Source: Molossus alvarezi (taxonomy: Eukaryota; Chordata; Mammalia; Chiroptera; Molossidae). Taken from it: DNA of 64,000 bases. Below the pieces are notes generated by a model, which was not told where the DNA came from, searched no databases, and saw only the letters and a list, made by a program, of their open reading frames with translations. The stretch is taken from positions 163,422,290 through 163,486,289 of the forward strand of contig CM073885.1 in assembly GCA_037176705.1 (NCBI GenBank), read 5' to 3'. The translations under genes were made by a program, and so were the position numbers. Of the stretch, positions 44,290 to 56,582 are shown piece after piece; the stretch's first letter is position 1; each line of letters starts with the position of its first letter.

Positions 44290-44950
44290 TTGAATAAGAA
44301 GGATGTGAAGGCTTATTACTTTTTAAATTAGTATAAAAGTAACACACGCTTGTCATAAAAAAGGCATACAGAGAGAAAATAAAAATCTGTAAGGTACAAG
44401 TGGATTTTTTCTCTTATCTGCTCCAATTCACATTCTCTCCCTCCTGCAGTAACTAATGTTGATAACAGGTGTATAAATTTTCAGACACATTCATCAGCAC
44501 ATACAAGCAGACATCTACATAGACACAATTTTAAAACAAAGGCTGTAAGACACATATTGCTCTGCAACTTGACTTTTAGTAATCAAGACTCATGTATTCC
44601 ACCTTCCTCACTGTCAGTGCATACAGAGATATCTAATTTCTTTTTTTTTTTAATTTTTTAATCTCACCCGAGGACATTTTTTCATATTTTATTCAGACAG
44701 AGTGGGAGAGAGAGGGAAACATCGATGTAAAAGGGACATGTCAAGTGGTTGCCACCCAAACGAGGTGCCCTTAGTGGGAACCGAACCCGGGTATCTCTAA
44801 ATCGCAGGCCGACTCTCTAACCACTGAGCCAAACTGGCCGGGGTGATATCTAATTTCTTAAATGGTTGGCCTTTATTCCAAAGAATGGAGGAAAACCAAT
44901 TATGTTATGTTTATGATAAACATCTATGAAATGTCAAATGCATGTGTAAA
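44290..44950 (-). mobile_element. Ancient L1 3'-end remnant, minus strand, split by a SINE
   Basis: AAAAGTAACACACGCTTGTC, GCAGTAACTAATGTTGATAAC, TTGCTCTGCAACTTGACTTT and CACTGTCAGTGCATACAGAG run in the order of an old L1 3' end read in reverse. The SINE at 44642-44844 splits it. Confidence 0.5.
44642..44844 (-). mobile_element. Bat SINE (type A), minus strand, 14 bp TSD
   Basis: Poly-T, ATCTCACCCGAGGACATTTT, GAACCGAACCCGGGTATCTC and GAGCCAAACTGGCCGGGG. Perfect duplication GATATCTAATTTCT at 44628-44641 and 44845-44858. Confidence 0.96.
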
Positions 44951-44967
44951 TATCTCTGTGACATTAT

Positions 44968-45222
44968 AATAACAACAACAATGCTAATAGTGCTTGGTGC
45001 AATACCTGGGGTTTTCACGTGCTTACTGTGCTCAAGGAAGTATGCTAAATGCTTCAGGGGCTCAGTCCTAGGAGTTTTTCGAGGTTGCTATTCTAATTGC
45101 TCTTTTCAGATAATGAAATGGATGCTGGGAAGGTGACATGTATGACCATGTCACACAATTAAACCTCGACACAATCATCATTTAAACCCAGGTGTGTCGG
45201 TCTCAATGCCTAGCTCATCAGA
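44968..45222 (+). mobile_element. MIR SINE
   Basis: AGTATGCTAAATGCTTCAGG, GATAATGAAATGGATGCTGG, GTCACACAATTAAACCTCG and TTTAAACCCAGGTGTGTCGG with CTCAATGCCTAG are MIR order over a near full length of about 250 bp. Confidence 0.65.
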
Positions 45223-45670
45223 CACCACACAAAACTGTTCTTTAAAAATCTCAGAATTATTGAGTAAAAGAACATGCCTGTTTGAACTTTCACAGCCTAC
45301 TGATTCTACTCAAATATTTAGAGTATTGATTTAACTATACGTAAGTAATTAAAGTCCCATAATAATACCATCATATATTAATTTGGAAGCGCTGATTTTT
45401 CTACTCTGGCATTTCACAAATTCAATTTGGGGGGAGTGCATCTCATGCATCACTCAAATCACTATCTTTATAGTGGCATGAAGCACTTCTGAGCCACCTT
45501 TTCAAGGTTTTTGGCACACATTACTTTTATTTCTATTTCAGTTGAAGGCAATACAAGACTTTTAAGACAGTGTGAACCTATCCCTGGTAATTTTGTTCTC
45601 AGCCTGAAGTAGTCACTCACATTATATTAGAACCATTTATTTTTTTTCTGTTTTTAATTCTTCCTATAAG

Positions 45671-45797
45671 AGTGTGTGTGTGTGTATATATACATATGCA
45701 CACACATATATACATATACATGCATATGTACACATACACACACATATATAAATCTACACATGCATATATACATATGTGTATATGTGTGTGTGTATGC
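45671..45797. repeat. Compound TG/TA/CA microsatellite
   Basis: (TG)n then mixed TA, CATA and CACA units and again (TG)n. The whole is partly self-complementary: the TG-rich ends can pair with the CA-rich middle. Confidence 0.93.
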
Positions 45798-47660
45798 TTT
45801 CGAAAGTGTAATCACTTTCTGAATTGTATTTTTAAATGTGTTATAAAATATTTTATAAAGACAAAAACACATATAGACTAGTATAATGAACACCTATCTT
45901 ACTTAAGTGTCTTAATTTCCATTTTGCTCAGGCAACTGCAGTGAGAGAGTGCAGGTTTTAGCAAGAAGTCAACTAGGTCCAGAGGAAGGTTAAATGATTG
46001 CACACACACACAGAACCAAACCAAAGCAACTCAATCCAGAAACCCTGTCTAGATGACTAGACAGATTCGTTATATATAAGAATATATAAACTTGTTTGTT
46101 AGGATAGAAAAAGGAAAAAAATGCTAAAGTCATATACAACAGTTGTGTCACCAGATTACAAAATATTTACTAAAATAGTAGTTTAAACAGATTAAAGCAT
46201 CATCTACATATTGATCATTTATGGCTTTGGATCATAAGTAACAAAGACCCAGTGTAAAAATGTGGAAAGTAGACTATAAGATAGTGAATAGCTCATATAT
46301 TCTCCAGGATGCCTGAGGATACAGGCCTGGAGATTTTTTTGCTGGAGGGTAAACACCTACAGTGGCACTGTAGGACTGGTCCTGTGATATCCCCATTGTC
46401 AACACCAATGGGCATAGGCTCCACACTTCATTCCAGCTGAGCTTGATCGTGGGCCCTGCTACCTTAACTACCACCACTGTTGTGTCTGAAAACTGGGTGC
46501 AGCCACCTTAGCTGATGCAGATTGGGCAGATGGGATTTTTATGCTCTCTCCCCCCCCCTTTTTTTTCTTCTTTATGACACTGGCTTTCTGTTCAAAGTCC
46601 AGGCAGCTAGAAAGATTGGCACTAGCTAGGTCATCTGTCCATGGTGCTGATAGGGAGACTGAAAAGCCCAATACCTGCCATTCTCTTGATCTGTTGACTC
46701 ACACGTTCATGTGTGGAAAGATGGCAAAATAATAAAACATATTCTCTGTAGCCCCAGAGATGAAGGGTCCTACTACATTATTATTCTTTCTAAGCTATAA
46801 TTTTATTATTTGGAAATAACGACTGTATTCATTGACCAACAAATAGATTTTTTTTCTATTAAGAATATTCTGTTTCTTAACATTCTGCAAGTAAATAATT
46901 TCAGAGCAAATTACATGTGATTTCCAAGACAGTCACAATAGAGAAGAGGTTGACATTAAGCTTCTTGAAGAAACGGTTGTATAAACATTGGCTCACCAGC
47001 CTCATAAAGAAATTCTATTGCCTACACTAGTCCTGGCAACAGCTTCATAAGAAGCGTTTCTATATGTACTATAAACAAGATTTTTATAATCATAAGATTT
47101 GCAACATCTGTGGTGCTCTCCCCCTTAGAAGTACTTTAACAAACATTAGCTATAATGGTCAAGAGCTTTAGGTTCCTCAGGGATAAAAAATATTGCATAA
47201 ATGTGCCAGGTAACCATGACTATTACTTCTGTACATTGCTACATAAATGATCAGAAAATGAGTAAATGGATGGGTCTCATGCACTTGAATGTTAATTGGA
47301 AAGAAAAATCTTCTTTTACTAGTCTGGAGATGCCAATTACATCACATCTATTTGCTTTCACAGTTATTTACTCTTTGTTAATCTTGACAGATTATAACCT
47401 CAGGTGCGCTCTGTGTCTGGAAGTTTTTGTGTGTGTCCTGCCACAAGGTTTAATGTCAATTCCAATGTTCAGTCTCCTGTGAAGACGTTCAACAGTATCT
47501 CTAGCCTCCCTATATGTCATTCTTGTACAAGTACCTAGATTCTGCTGAAGCGGAGAATCTAATCTAAGTGGTTATTACTTCACTGAACAGCCATAATGCT
47601 CTACTTCTTTTGTTATTGTTGGTGAGGAATTTCAATAAAGAAATGTAAAATAGTATGTTA

Positions 47661-47754
47661 ACAATTTATATATATATAAATTGTATAAAAAGTATAAGAA
47701 TTTATATATATGTTTATTTATATCTTATATATAAGAATATATATATAAATTCTT
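47661..47754. repeat. AT-rich palindromes
   Basis: 47661-47684 is a perfect 24 bp palindrome (ACAATTTATATA and its complement). 47696-47711 and 47739-47754 are 16 bp inverted arms starting AAGAATTTATAT, 27 bp apart. Confidence 0.9.
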
Positions 47755-48964
47755 CTACTTTTGTTGAGCAACAGTTCTTCCTTAGTAACATACCAGGTAC
47801 ATGTGGTAGATTCCTGATGTTTAATTCTCACTCCAGGAAACTTAATTTTTAAATCACACCAATTAGTATTTTAGCTTCTCTTAGTTTTTTGTTTTTTTTT
47901 TCAGGCATGAGAATATATCAAATAAAATAAGACTTGCCTATTTCAAAGTGATTTTTAAATTTTTTGGAAGTACCATTAATGTTCTTGCGCTTCAATCCTA
48001 ACGCCCAGAAAACTACCATAAGTAATTATTTTTAACATCTCTCCATTCCATCATTTATGTTTTATATTGATTGATGCTAGTGTTAAACCCAGTATGGACT
48101 TCTTAACCTCATGCTTCCACCATGAGTCAAGAAAAATTCAGCTCTATTTTATTTACACAAGAGTAAGGTCCCTTCAGTGTGGAAGACTTGGATCTGAAAT
48201 ATTTCTTTGGAACTATGAGGACTGCTACAACCTGACTTCCATGAGATTTGCCCCAGCCTTCCTTCCTTTGCTTATAAATCAGTTCCCAGGTGAGGAAGGT
48301 TCTGTGAGTGAGAGAAGCAGGCCTAGCATAGCACACCGGCACTAGTGATGGATTCTGAATATGTGAAGGGAATAGTGGCTGGTGAAGACTACTGCACCAT
48401 GGGAATGTGGATTTTGAGCTATTTAAGTGTCAAATTTATGAAAGGCCAGAAATCTAGAGTTGTGAAGAAATGACAACTAATGCAGTTAAAAATAATAGCA
48501 CTGTAAAGACAATTCTGGGGATGAGATGGGGATCAATTATGGCTTTCCATCCTTGCTTGTCTTCTGGTTTGGCACACAGCAGCTCCCCCACCATTACAGA
48601 CCCAACATTCAGTTGTCTCTGCTCGAAGGTTTCCTCCTGGCTCCTGTTGCTGGAGCTGCCTGAGCCCAGAGCTTCCTGAACCTGGCACTCCTCCCCTGGG
48701 TTGTCTTTCTGCCCACTCACTGCAGCCAGTGATGGGACCCTCCCCTCCCCAAACCACCCTGTTGCTCCAGGCAGGCAGCACTCTGTGCCTGAGCTATTAT
48801 GCTTTGTCTCCAGATTCCTCTCTACTATAATATAACCTTTCCACAATTGACAGGTTAATCTTCTCCTATAGTAGCTTTTATTGTATTGCTGTCCTGCTAA
48901 CAAGCCTTTAATTGCTTTGCATTTTATAGTGAAAGAGATTTAAAATCTTATATTAATAAATTCT

Positions 48965-49095
48965 AGCCCATCACAAGGGCTTACCATGGCCCAGTCACAG
49001 TAACTAAGTGCTTTACATGCATTATCTCATTTAATTATCACACAGAGGTAGATATTATTACCCTTATTCTATGGATGAAGAAACTGAGGCTAATC
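48965..49095 (+). mobile_element. MIR SINE fragment
   Basis: AAGTGCTTTACATGCATTAT, CTCATTTAATTATCACACAG and TGGATGAAGAAACTGAGGC are the MIR core. Confidence 0.8.
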
Positions 49096-49121
49096 TGCCA
49101 TTGACCTCATTTTATATAATG

Positions 49122-49124
<3 letters not shown>

Positions 49125-49177
<53 letters not shown>
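49125..49177. repeat. (AT)n microsatellite
   Basis: About 26 perfect AT units, directly after the MIR. Confidence 0.97.
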
Positions 49178-49180
<3 letters not shown>

Positions 49181-49544
49181 TCAACAATGGTCTGGAATAA
49201 TGTGGTTTAAAAAAAACAACTCAGTTCCTGCTACAGTTATGTCAATTGCTAGCTGGGCACATTTTGGAGACTCACAAAAACTGTCTAAGCCTCATCTTCA
49301 TCATCTAGAAGTGAAAAAAAAATACCTGTCCCTTAAGATAGTTAGGATAAAATGAAATGATTTAAGTACAGTGCTGTACCAATGCAGGTTGATAATTTGT
49401 AGCACATAACACACTAGAACTTTGTATCTCATATTAAGTTAAATGTCTAAGAAGAATAAACAATTAAATGTACATTGGTAAAACTGAAGATTGCCAACAT
49501 AATGTGACTCTGGGGATGCTCAAATGTCCCCTTTAGCTCCTCCT

Positions 49545-50180
49545 ACACTTATTCATTCAACACACATTTATTTAATGCATTGGGTGTGTCAGATACCACA
49601 TTTATGGGACAGGCAAGCATGAATGTTGATTTCCATGTTTATGTCATACAAATTAAAGGAGAAGCATATTTATAGGGGAGAGGAGACTGACTTCAGTTTT
49701 GGACTTGTTAATATTTGTGATTTGTGGACTGGCAATTAAGAGGACTATCCAAAAAGGCAAATTGATTGATTCCATGGTCAAGAAGAGAACGCTGTGCTAC
49801 ACAGGAAACGTGGGAATCCTCTGCACTTACATGTTATCAAAAGCTATAGGACAGAGTGAGAAGATCTATCTGGGGAGAGAGTTAGAGAAATAGAAGACTA
49901 TGTACATGAGAACCCTGAGTAATTCCAACATTTCAAGATATGCAAAAAGAAGGAACCAGGAAAGGTAACAGAAAATGAAGGCCAAAGGCAAGAGAAAGCT
50001 CAGTAGAGTTTAGTGCCTCGGAGGTCATTTTCAACTGTATTGACAGCTTCAGAAGGGTTAGGTCAAGTGCTGATTGAAAAGGGGCCTTTGAATGAAGTAT
50101 CCTGGAAGTTTCTGCTGACCTTAGGGAGAAAAGTATTGATGAAATGAGGGAACAGAACATAGAAACCATTGTTCAGTTAC
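49545..50180 (+). mobile_element. Copy of the unnamed ancient repeat
   Basis: Opens with an L2/MIR-like CTTATTCATTCAACACACA, then CAGTTTTGGACTTGTTAATA, GGGAGAGAGTTAGAGAAAT, GAACCAGGAAAGGTAACAG and CAACTGTATTGACAGCTTC with GGTTAGGTCAAGTGCTG. The later phrases correspond to parts of the family at 3870-5510 as I remember the longer consensus. GAGAGCACCAGGGAAGGAGA at about 50873 may be its continuation. Confidence 0.4.
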
Positions 50181-51374
50181 CTTCTTACTGGTATGAAAAA
50201 CTCCATTATTTCAACGTTATACTCGATTAAATTACTGGTCAATATTTATGGCTGACTTGGGAACATGGATAGAGTACAAGCAGAGTGGCCTTCTTGGACA
50301 CCTCTGACAATCCAATATGGAGTCTCTGTCAGTCATGGTAGTTCTGTCAAGTACTATGTCAACACTGAGGAAATGGGGTGTCAGGGAAACACCCTTAGGA
50401 GGGGACTGAAACACCTAATATCACAAGTCTGAACACATGGATAAGGACACGTTCTAGACTCACTGATATGAGTGGGACTCCCTGCCTTGTGGGATGTAAG
50501 AACTCAGAGCTCCCACCGCTCCATGCTCGAGTTTGGCCGTACCAACACGGGTCATGCTCAGAGCCCTGCTGTACTTCCAGTCCACCAGATGTGTGCCACC
50601 ACTGAACCCACCTGAGACCAATGCTTGTCCCTCTAACTGTGGACACACCAGTGACCAGGACTTCACAGTGGACTCAGGTTCTCCCTGCTTGACTGTGTAA
50701 GCTCCCCCTGTGTGTAACCTGCATGGGATCCCATTGGCTTATTGGGGAGGGCTCTTCTAATAACCCTGGCATTGTGGAAAGACACATGTGTGTCTGTGAC
50801 TCCCTTCGAGGATGCTTCTTTGTCAGGACAGATGAAAAATTCATAGAAAGAGTGATAATTAGAAGGGCCATGAGAGCACCAGGGAAGGAGAGTTTAGGAA
50901 TCTTGACCAAAGGAGAATGTGGGGGACAAGTGAGGGCTGAAAGGACTGGGGGTGGGAAAGACAGGATTGTGTTATATTTTTGCCAAGGGACAGATCCAGT
51001 TTTAGTTTCATGAAGTTTTCAAAACTGCTAACATATGCCTCATTTCACACTAGTGTTAAAATAGGCTTTATTGTAGGACTCAAACAAGGGAGACAAAGGC
51101 TTACTTAAAAGTTTGATTCCTTGGGGAAAATAGCTAGTCAGCAAAATAGCATTTTTCTTTTCCTAGAGTGTAAAGTAGGTTGATTTGATCTCTAAATACT
51201 ATGGGGACCATCAGAATGCTGATCAAATCAATTCCATACAGCCTGCCTTAGGGGCAGTCCTAATACCCAAAAGGGAGAAGCAGGGGAAAAGCTGGCTTAT
51301 TCAAGCATCTTTCCTACCACCCCTCCTTTTTTTCCCTTTTGAAATATTTCACCGTTATCGTTATTTTTTATTTC
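50181..51374. other. Unassigned sequence, possibly a disrupting LTR
   Basis: 50379-50771 starts TGTCAGGGAAAC and ends CCCTGGCA, LTR-like, but has no matching flanks or clear signals. The rest is unremarkable. Confidence 0.3.
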
Positions 51375-51510
51375 GGAAGAGCATCTGTTATCTGCCATGC
51401 TCTGTCCATTCAAGTGCTGAGGACAGAGTCAACCAAAGAGACAAAAGATTCTTTCCTCATGTTGCTTATATTCTAGTGGGAAGAAGGTTGAAAGATTATT
51501 TTAGAAAATA
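51375..51510 (+). mobile_element. Ancient MIR/L2-type or related repeat fragment
   Basis: ATCTGCCATGCTCTGTCCA, AAGTGCTGAGGACAGAGTCA and TTGCTTATATTCTAGTGGG is the front section of the family seen at 3870. Confidence 0.45.
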
Positions 51511-51797
51511 ATCTAATCATGCACATCCCAAATATGTTACTCTGTGAGTGAGAATGAGTCAGGGCACTTGGTAGTCATAACTTGTTAATATTTATTAACT
51601 TTTTAGCAGTATCTTGTTGACAGGTTGTCCAGCTGAGCCATTAGAAACTGGGAGCCAAAGGAAATGGGGACGGGGCAGCTGTGTTTCATAGGCGAGGCTG
51701 TGCAGAATGTTGGGAAAAGACTGGAAAAATGGCAGAAGAACAAAAAGATCAGATAATTTTTTATTATTTATGGCAGTTAAAAACACTGGGAATTTGA

Positions 51798-52061
51798 GCC
51801 CTGGCCAGTTTGGCTCAGCAGTTGGAGCATCGGACAGTGGTCCAGGGAGACCTGGGTTCAGTTCCCACTGGGGGCACGTGCCCCACATGCAGTTTGTCCC
51901 TGGCTCCTGCTGTGTCCTGTGGGTGGTCACCAGTCGATGTGTCTCTCTCACATCAATGTTTCTCTCTCTCTCTTTATCCATTACTCTCTCCTGCTCTATC
52001 TGAAGATAAATGCAAAAAATGTCCTTGGGTGAGGATAAAAAAAAAACAAAAAAAAAAAAAC
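51798..52061 (+). mobile_element. Bat SINE (type A)
   Basis: GCCCTGGCCAGTTTGGCTCA, GGGGGCACGTGCCCCACATG, ATGTGTCTCTCTCACATC, CT body, CTTGGGTGAGGAT, long A tail. TSD GGGAATTT at 51788-51795 and 52062-52069. Confidence 0.95.
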
Positions 52062-52934
52062 GGGAATTTTGGATTGATCATTTAAGTTGGTGAGGGTTTG
52101 AGGCAAACCCATCCCATTAATGTCACAACTTTGCTAAAAGTTTGTGACACTAAAAAACCTTAATAACACCACACTTTTTAACGTAATATTCATACAGACT
52201 CAGTCTGTCTAGGTAATGAACTAGAGGGGGGAAAAATAAATAACATCTAGACAATCTTTGTCAGTAACAATAAATAAATAAATAAATAATAAGGTATTCT
52301 CTCTTCCAAATGTTATTGCACACCACACTAATCACATATTTCTGAGATTGTAGAAACTGTCCCACAACACCCTGTTTCTGAATATCAGGAAGCTCTCAGC
52401 ATATTTTCATGTTCTCATTTCTTCCAGATTTGCATGTTGAAAAGGTGATTTATGAAATGACTAATGCAATGAAGACTTTAACACAGTCTGGCAAACAAGA
52501 AAGCTAATTAGTGGCAATAATTTACTTCTGGTTGAAAATTCATAATTTGCTGGGTCATGACTTGTAATTAATATATTTTTAGTGTTTTTCTAAGATAATT
52601 GATGGTGCATGTTGAGTGTTGCTTTAGGAAAACTTATGTTTTAAATGCAATTAAAATTAAACTATAATGTTGCATAGGTAAATTATGTAAGATGTTTAAA
52701 ATCTAATAATCTTCAAATTAGTGTCTCACAACAATAGTAAAAGAATTAAATGTCTTATTTAAAATCATGCTGAATGCACATAACCTTAGAGGAAAAAACA
52801 TTTTTGTTTTCTGGTGTCATATAAAATATATAGCCATGACACTTCATTGCTAAAGAGGAAATATTTGCCTGAGTTATTAATAGGTATAGTCTACTGAAAA
52901 TAGCAAGATAAATTATTGTTAGACTTTTTTTTTT
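52062..52934. other. Single-copy DNA, candidate conserved non-coding block
   Basis: A small (AATA)n lies at 52268-52290. The section 52430-52720 is rich in ATTA/TAAT cores, e.g. AGCTAATTAGTGGCAATAAT and CTTGTAATTAATATATTT, and free of repeats. Confidence 0.4.
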
Positions 52935-52943
52935 AATTGAGAA

Positions 52944-53198
52944 AAAAATTTTTTTAAGTCTTCACCTGAGAATATTTTTCCATTTAATTTCAAATAGAAT
53001 GGAAGGGAGAAAGAAAGAGGGTGAGAGAGAGAAACATTGATGTGAGAGAGACACATTGACTGGTTGCCTCACACATGACCCTGACCCCGGCCAGAGACCA
53101 AACTGCAACCAAGGTACGTGCTCTTGATGCGAATCAAACCCGCAACTCATTTTGTGTGGCCCAACACTCTAACCACTTAACCAAACCGACCAGGGCTG
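52944..53198 (-). mobile_element. Bat SINE (type A), minus strand
   Basis: TCTTCACCTGAGAATATTTT through CTTAACCAAACCGACCAGGG. TSD AATTGAGAA at 52935-52943 and 53199-53207. Confidence 0.93.
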
Positions 53199-53557
53199 AA
53201 TTGAGAACATTTTAGACTAAGAGATTAGAAATTAATATAATAAAAATACTTGTATTCCACCTCTAGAACTGATCACTGCTAGCACTTTTATATTAGCTTC
53301 ATCTTTTTATTAAAAAACAAAACATATTTGAGGTAGTCATACCATCCAGTGCCCTTTCCATGTAAGCAAATATGGTCAGAAATTTAGCTGAGTTTATTTT
53401 TATAAATTATCATCCTATGTTTATACAAGATAGACCTATCCTGTGTATATATTAAGTACCATTTTACATTAATAGTATTTTAGTGTATACATTATTCTAT
53501 AGTTTGTTATCTAACTTGACATTATAGTTCTAGAAGCTATTTTTATGCTTGCAACTT

Positions 53558-53822
53558 TTTTTTGTTTTGTTTTGTTTTGTTTCTTTATTGTTCAGATAGA
53601 GTGGGAGGGAGAGAGTGGAAGAGAGAGAGAGACAGAGAGAGAGAGAGAGAAAGGGAGAGAAACATCGACATGAAAGGGACACATCGAGTGGCTGCCACCC
53701 ACACAACCCAACCAAGGGCGGGGACAAACTGCAACTGAGGTATGTGCCCTTAGTGGGAACCGAACCCGGGTCTCTCTGGACCACAGGTCAATGCTCTAAC
53801 CACTGAGCCAAACTGGCCAGGG
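53558..53822 (-). mobile_element. Bat SINE (type A), minus strand
   Basis: Poly-T/TTTTG tail, GATAGAGTGGGAGGGAGAG, CATCGACATGAAAGGGACAC, GAACCGAACCCGGGTCTCTC, GCCAAACTGGCCAGGG. TSD GCAACTT near 53551 and 53824. The GA-rich body has grown longer than usual. Confidence 0.95.
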
Positions 53823-53914
53823 CGCAACTTGTTTTTAAATCAAAATTATGGTTTTGAAATAAATCAATATATTTAATTATATGTATATGCTATTCCTGTT
53901 AACTAACATGCTTT

Positions 53915-53939
53915 CACACACACACACACACACACACAC
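53915..53939. repeat. (CA)n microsatellite
   Basis: About 12 CA units. Confidence 0.95.
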
Positions 53940-54430
53940 GCAGCCTTCAACTTATCCATTATACACATGGACATTTATGTGCCTTTCTTTTCTTGCTATT
54001 TTCAACAACATTGCAATAAACATACCTGTATATCTTCACTTGTGAACTTGTATAGATGTTTATTTAGAGTATAAACATAGAAGCCAACTTTCTGGTTATG
54101 TACATTTTCAATTTTACTAGTAATGCCAAATTATTCTACAAAGTGGTTGTTTCTTTTAGTTCATCTTCTCAAAGCAGATAGGGGAGCTCATAGTCAATGC
54201 CAATACTTGATGCTGGCAGACTTGACTACAGTCACTTATCTAATGGGTGAGAAATAGTATCTAATATTATTCATTTATTTGTTTGGATATTTGTATGTTG
54301 CTGATTATTAATAAAGGTCAGAATTGCTTCCTAAATGAATATGCTATTTGGCTTACATTTTTATGGCATGCTGGCTCACAATCCTTTATCCATTTATTTC
54401 TGTTCTTTGGTCTTTGATAATTTGCATTAC

Positions 54431-56048
54431 ATAGAATTATTTGGTTCTTCAAAGCATTTTAAAATGAAAAAAATATCTTTGATACCTTAAAAACAGTACA
54501 AAGTGTAAGAAGTACATTTACAGCTTTTCATGGAGCCTGCTCTGCCTGCCAGCCTGCCCAGAACCCATTTAAGAGCACCTGGAAACTGGGAAGATTTTAT
54601 GAAAGCAGAGCTTCATGCTGCAAGTGGTTGGTATTTCCTAAAGCTCTCAAAATAACTTCATTTACAACCTAGGGGCTTTGCACAGGAATTTCCTGTCACT
54701 TACAAATGAGCCCACACCAGCACTCACTGCTCCCAGCAGTCACTTTTAGAAGCTGCATGGAGCAGAATGTGGCACATGTCAAAGTGATGGGTGTAACGGG
54801 ATTCGGGGCTCTTAAATCACATCTTGCCTTTGTAGAGACTGATCCTCGAGCAGGGGTTTCCTGGAATCCAATCTTTACCCATGACTCTTTCACACATCTC
54901 CACGGGGCATTCTAATGAGTGCTGTGATGGTTCAATTAGAGGGACATCTGAGGACAGTACAGAGGGGTCTCTGGAAGGGGTGAGGAGGAAGAAGGAACTT
55001 GAAATTGTGAAGGCATAGAATGGCCAAGTAAAAAATAGCATATGATAAGGAAAATAAACAAGTCGATGGCCAAACATTATATACATAATACAAGTATACA
55101 TGCATGCACATGCACACACACACACAGACACATACACACGGCTCTGAGGACTTGTTCAACAGAGCACTAATCTCCACCAAACATTTCAATGAGTTCAGAA
55201 CATTTACATCCAAATGTATTTCATTTACTCAAATGAATCATCATTTGCATAGCCTATTTGGAAAGGATTCTTTTAGGTAGGTATTGTCAGTAGGATTAGA
55301 ACTTAATCTTTACATAACCCTAAGAATGCATTAGGTACTGCAACACTGATGACTTTGGAGCACGACTGTAACTTTCACATTTAGCCCCCAAAAGATAATA
55401 TTTCCCAACCTCTGGCTACTGTATTTTCAGGCACTGGGACAAATCTCTATTGAGACCACTTTCTAAACATGCAAAGATTACGTTAGCTGACTTATGTTTA
55501 GACATTCACTACTAGGCTGTAAGATTGTGAGAGTAATGAAAAGAAAGTAAGAAGAAAACTGCAAGAGGAGGTGGTAACAACACCTTACTTTCTGAGAGAA
55601 CAGAAAACATTGAATAAGATCAGCATTGGAGAGTTGAAACAGAATTTTGAACAAGGTATCCTGAAAACCAATTTAATAAGCATTTATTAAGTTGGTGGAA
55701 TGTGCATTCTAAGGTCACCCCTAATTCACTGATTCAATATGTCAGTTGATCTACAAAATAACAATAATATATATTTTTAAATTCTGCAATAAACCTCTTG
55801 AAACTGTTTTCAAATATGTATATCTTACAGAGCTTTACATATCAGTACACGTTGCAGATACAAATTTCCACTTCTACTTTTCAGTGAGGGTGGATGTCGG
55901 ACTAAGGATAGTGAACAGGGGAAGAAGGGATATGCATTAAGAATGCTAGAATTGGGTGTGGTGAAGGGATGATCCTCAAGGGGCAAAGAAATTAGAATTA
56001 AAGACTATCAAAAATTTTTTAAAAACAATATTTTTTCATACACACACT
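54431..56048. other. Single-copy intergenic DNA
   Basis: 54520-54960 is less AT-rich and repeat-free (AGCCCACACCAGCACTCACT, GTGATGGGTGTAACGGGATT). A CA-type run is at 55105-55139. No exon recognised. Confidence 0.4.
55105..55139. repeat. Imperfect (CA)n microsatellite
   Basis: CA units with ATG and GAC interruptions. Confidence 0.9.
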
Positions 56049-56049
56049 C

Positions 56050-56249
56050 TTTTTTTTGATATTTTAGACAGAGGGGATGGGAGAGATAGTAACATAGATG
56101 TGAGAGAGAAACATCGATTGACTGCCTCCTGCACACTCCCTACTGGGGACTGAGCCCACAACCTGGGCATGTGGCCTGACAAGGAATTGAACCAGGACCT
56201 CTCAGTCTATGGGACGATGCTCAATTCACTGAGCCACATTGGCCAAGCC
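56050..56249 (-). mobile_element. Bat SINE (type B), minus strand
   Basis: CATCGATTGACTGCCTCCTG, CTGGGCATGTGGCCTGAC, GGACCTCTCAGTCTATGGG and ATTCACTGAGCCACATTGGCC. The target duplication is not clear. Confidence 0.9.
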
Positions 56250-56318
56250 ATTTTTCCCTTTTTACTTGTATCTTTTATGACTTTCATAAAATCTGTATAA
56301 TATTTATAAAAAAAGTTT

Positions 56319-56569
56319 GTTTTTTTTAATCCTCACCCGAGGACATTTTTCCATTTTTTTTGTACAGATAGAGTGGGAGGGAGAGAGAGGAAGGGAGAGA
56401 GAGAGAGAAACATCGACGTGAAAGGGACACATCAAGCGGCTGCACCCGCAGGACCAACCAGGGCCGGGGACAAACTGCAACCGAATAATGTGCCCTTAGC
56501 GGGAACCGAACCCCGGTCTCTCCAGACCGCAGGCTGACGCTCTAACCGCTGAGCCAAACTGGCCAGGGC
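56319..56569 (-). mobile_element. Young bat SINE (type A), minus strand, 13 bp TSD
   Basis: CpGs are kept across the copy (CATCGACGTGAAAGGGACAC, TAGCGGGAACCGAACCCC, CCGCAGGCTGACGCTCTAAC). Perfect TSD ATAAAAAAAGTTT at 56306-56318 and 56570-56582. Confidence 0.97.
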
Positions 56570-56582
56570 ATAAAAAAAGTTT

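Larger units (their letters stand above)
45223..48960. other. Mostly single-copy intergenic DNA
   Basis: No exon recognised over 3.7 kb. 46330-46740 has the look of an LTR (TGGAGGGTAAACACCTACAG through AAAATAATAAAACAT) but I cannot assign it. Minus-strand frame 48454-48903 (149 codons) ends in a hydrophobic stretch but matches nothing I know. Confidence 0.4.
53215..54430 (-). mobile_element. Ancient L1 3'-end remnant, minus strand
   Basis: CAACAACATTGCAATAAACA, AAGCCAACTTTCTGGTTATG, AATGCCAAATTATTCTACAA, GTCAATGCCAATACTTGATG, ATGGGTGAGAAATAGTATCT and ATTAATAAAGGTCAGAATTG are the reverse of an L1 ORF2 end and 3' UTR. A SINE (53558-53822) and a CA run (53915-53939) lie within. No frame left. 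Confidence 0.6.

Noticed and set aside
50379..50771. Candidate 393 bp LTR (TG...CA)
   Set aside because: No matching flanks, no TATA or poly(A) signal in the right order; kept only as unassigned sequence.
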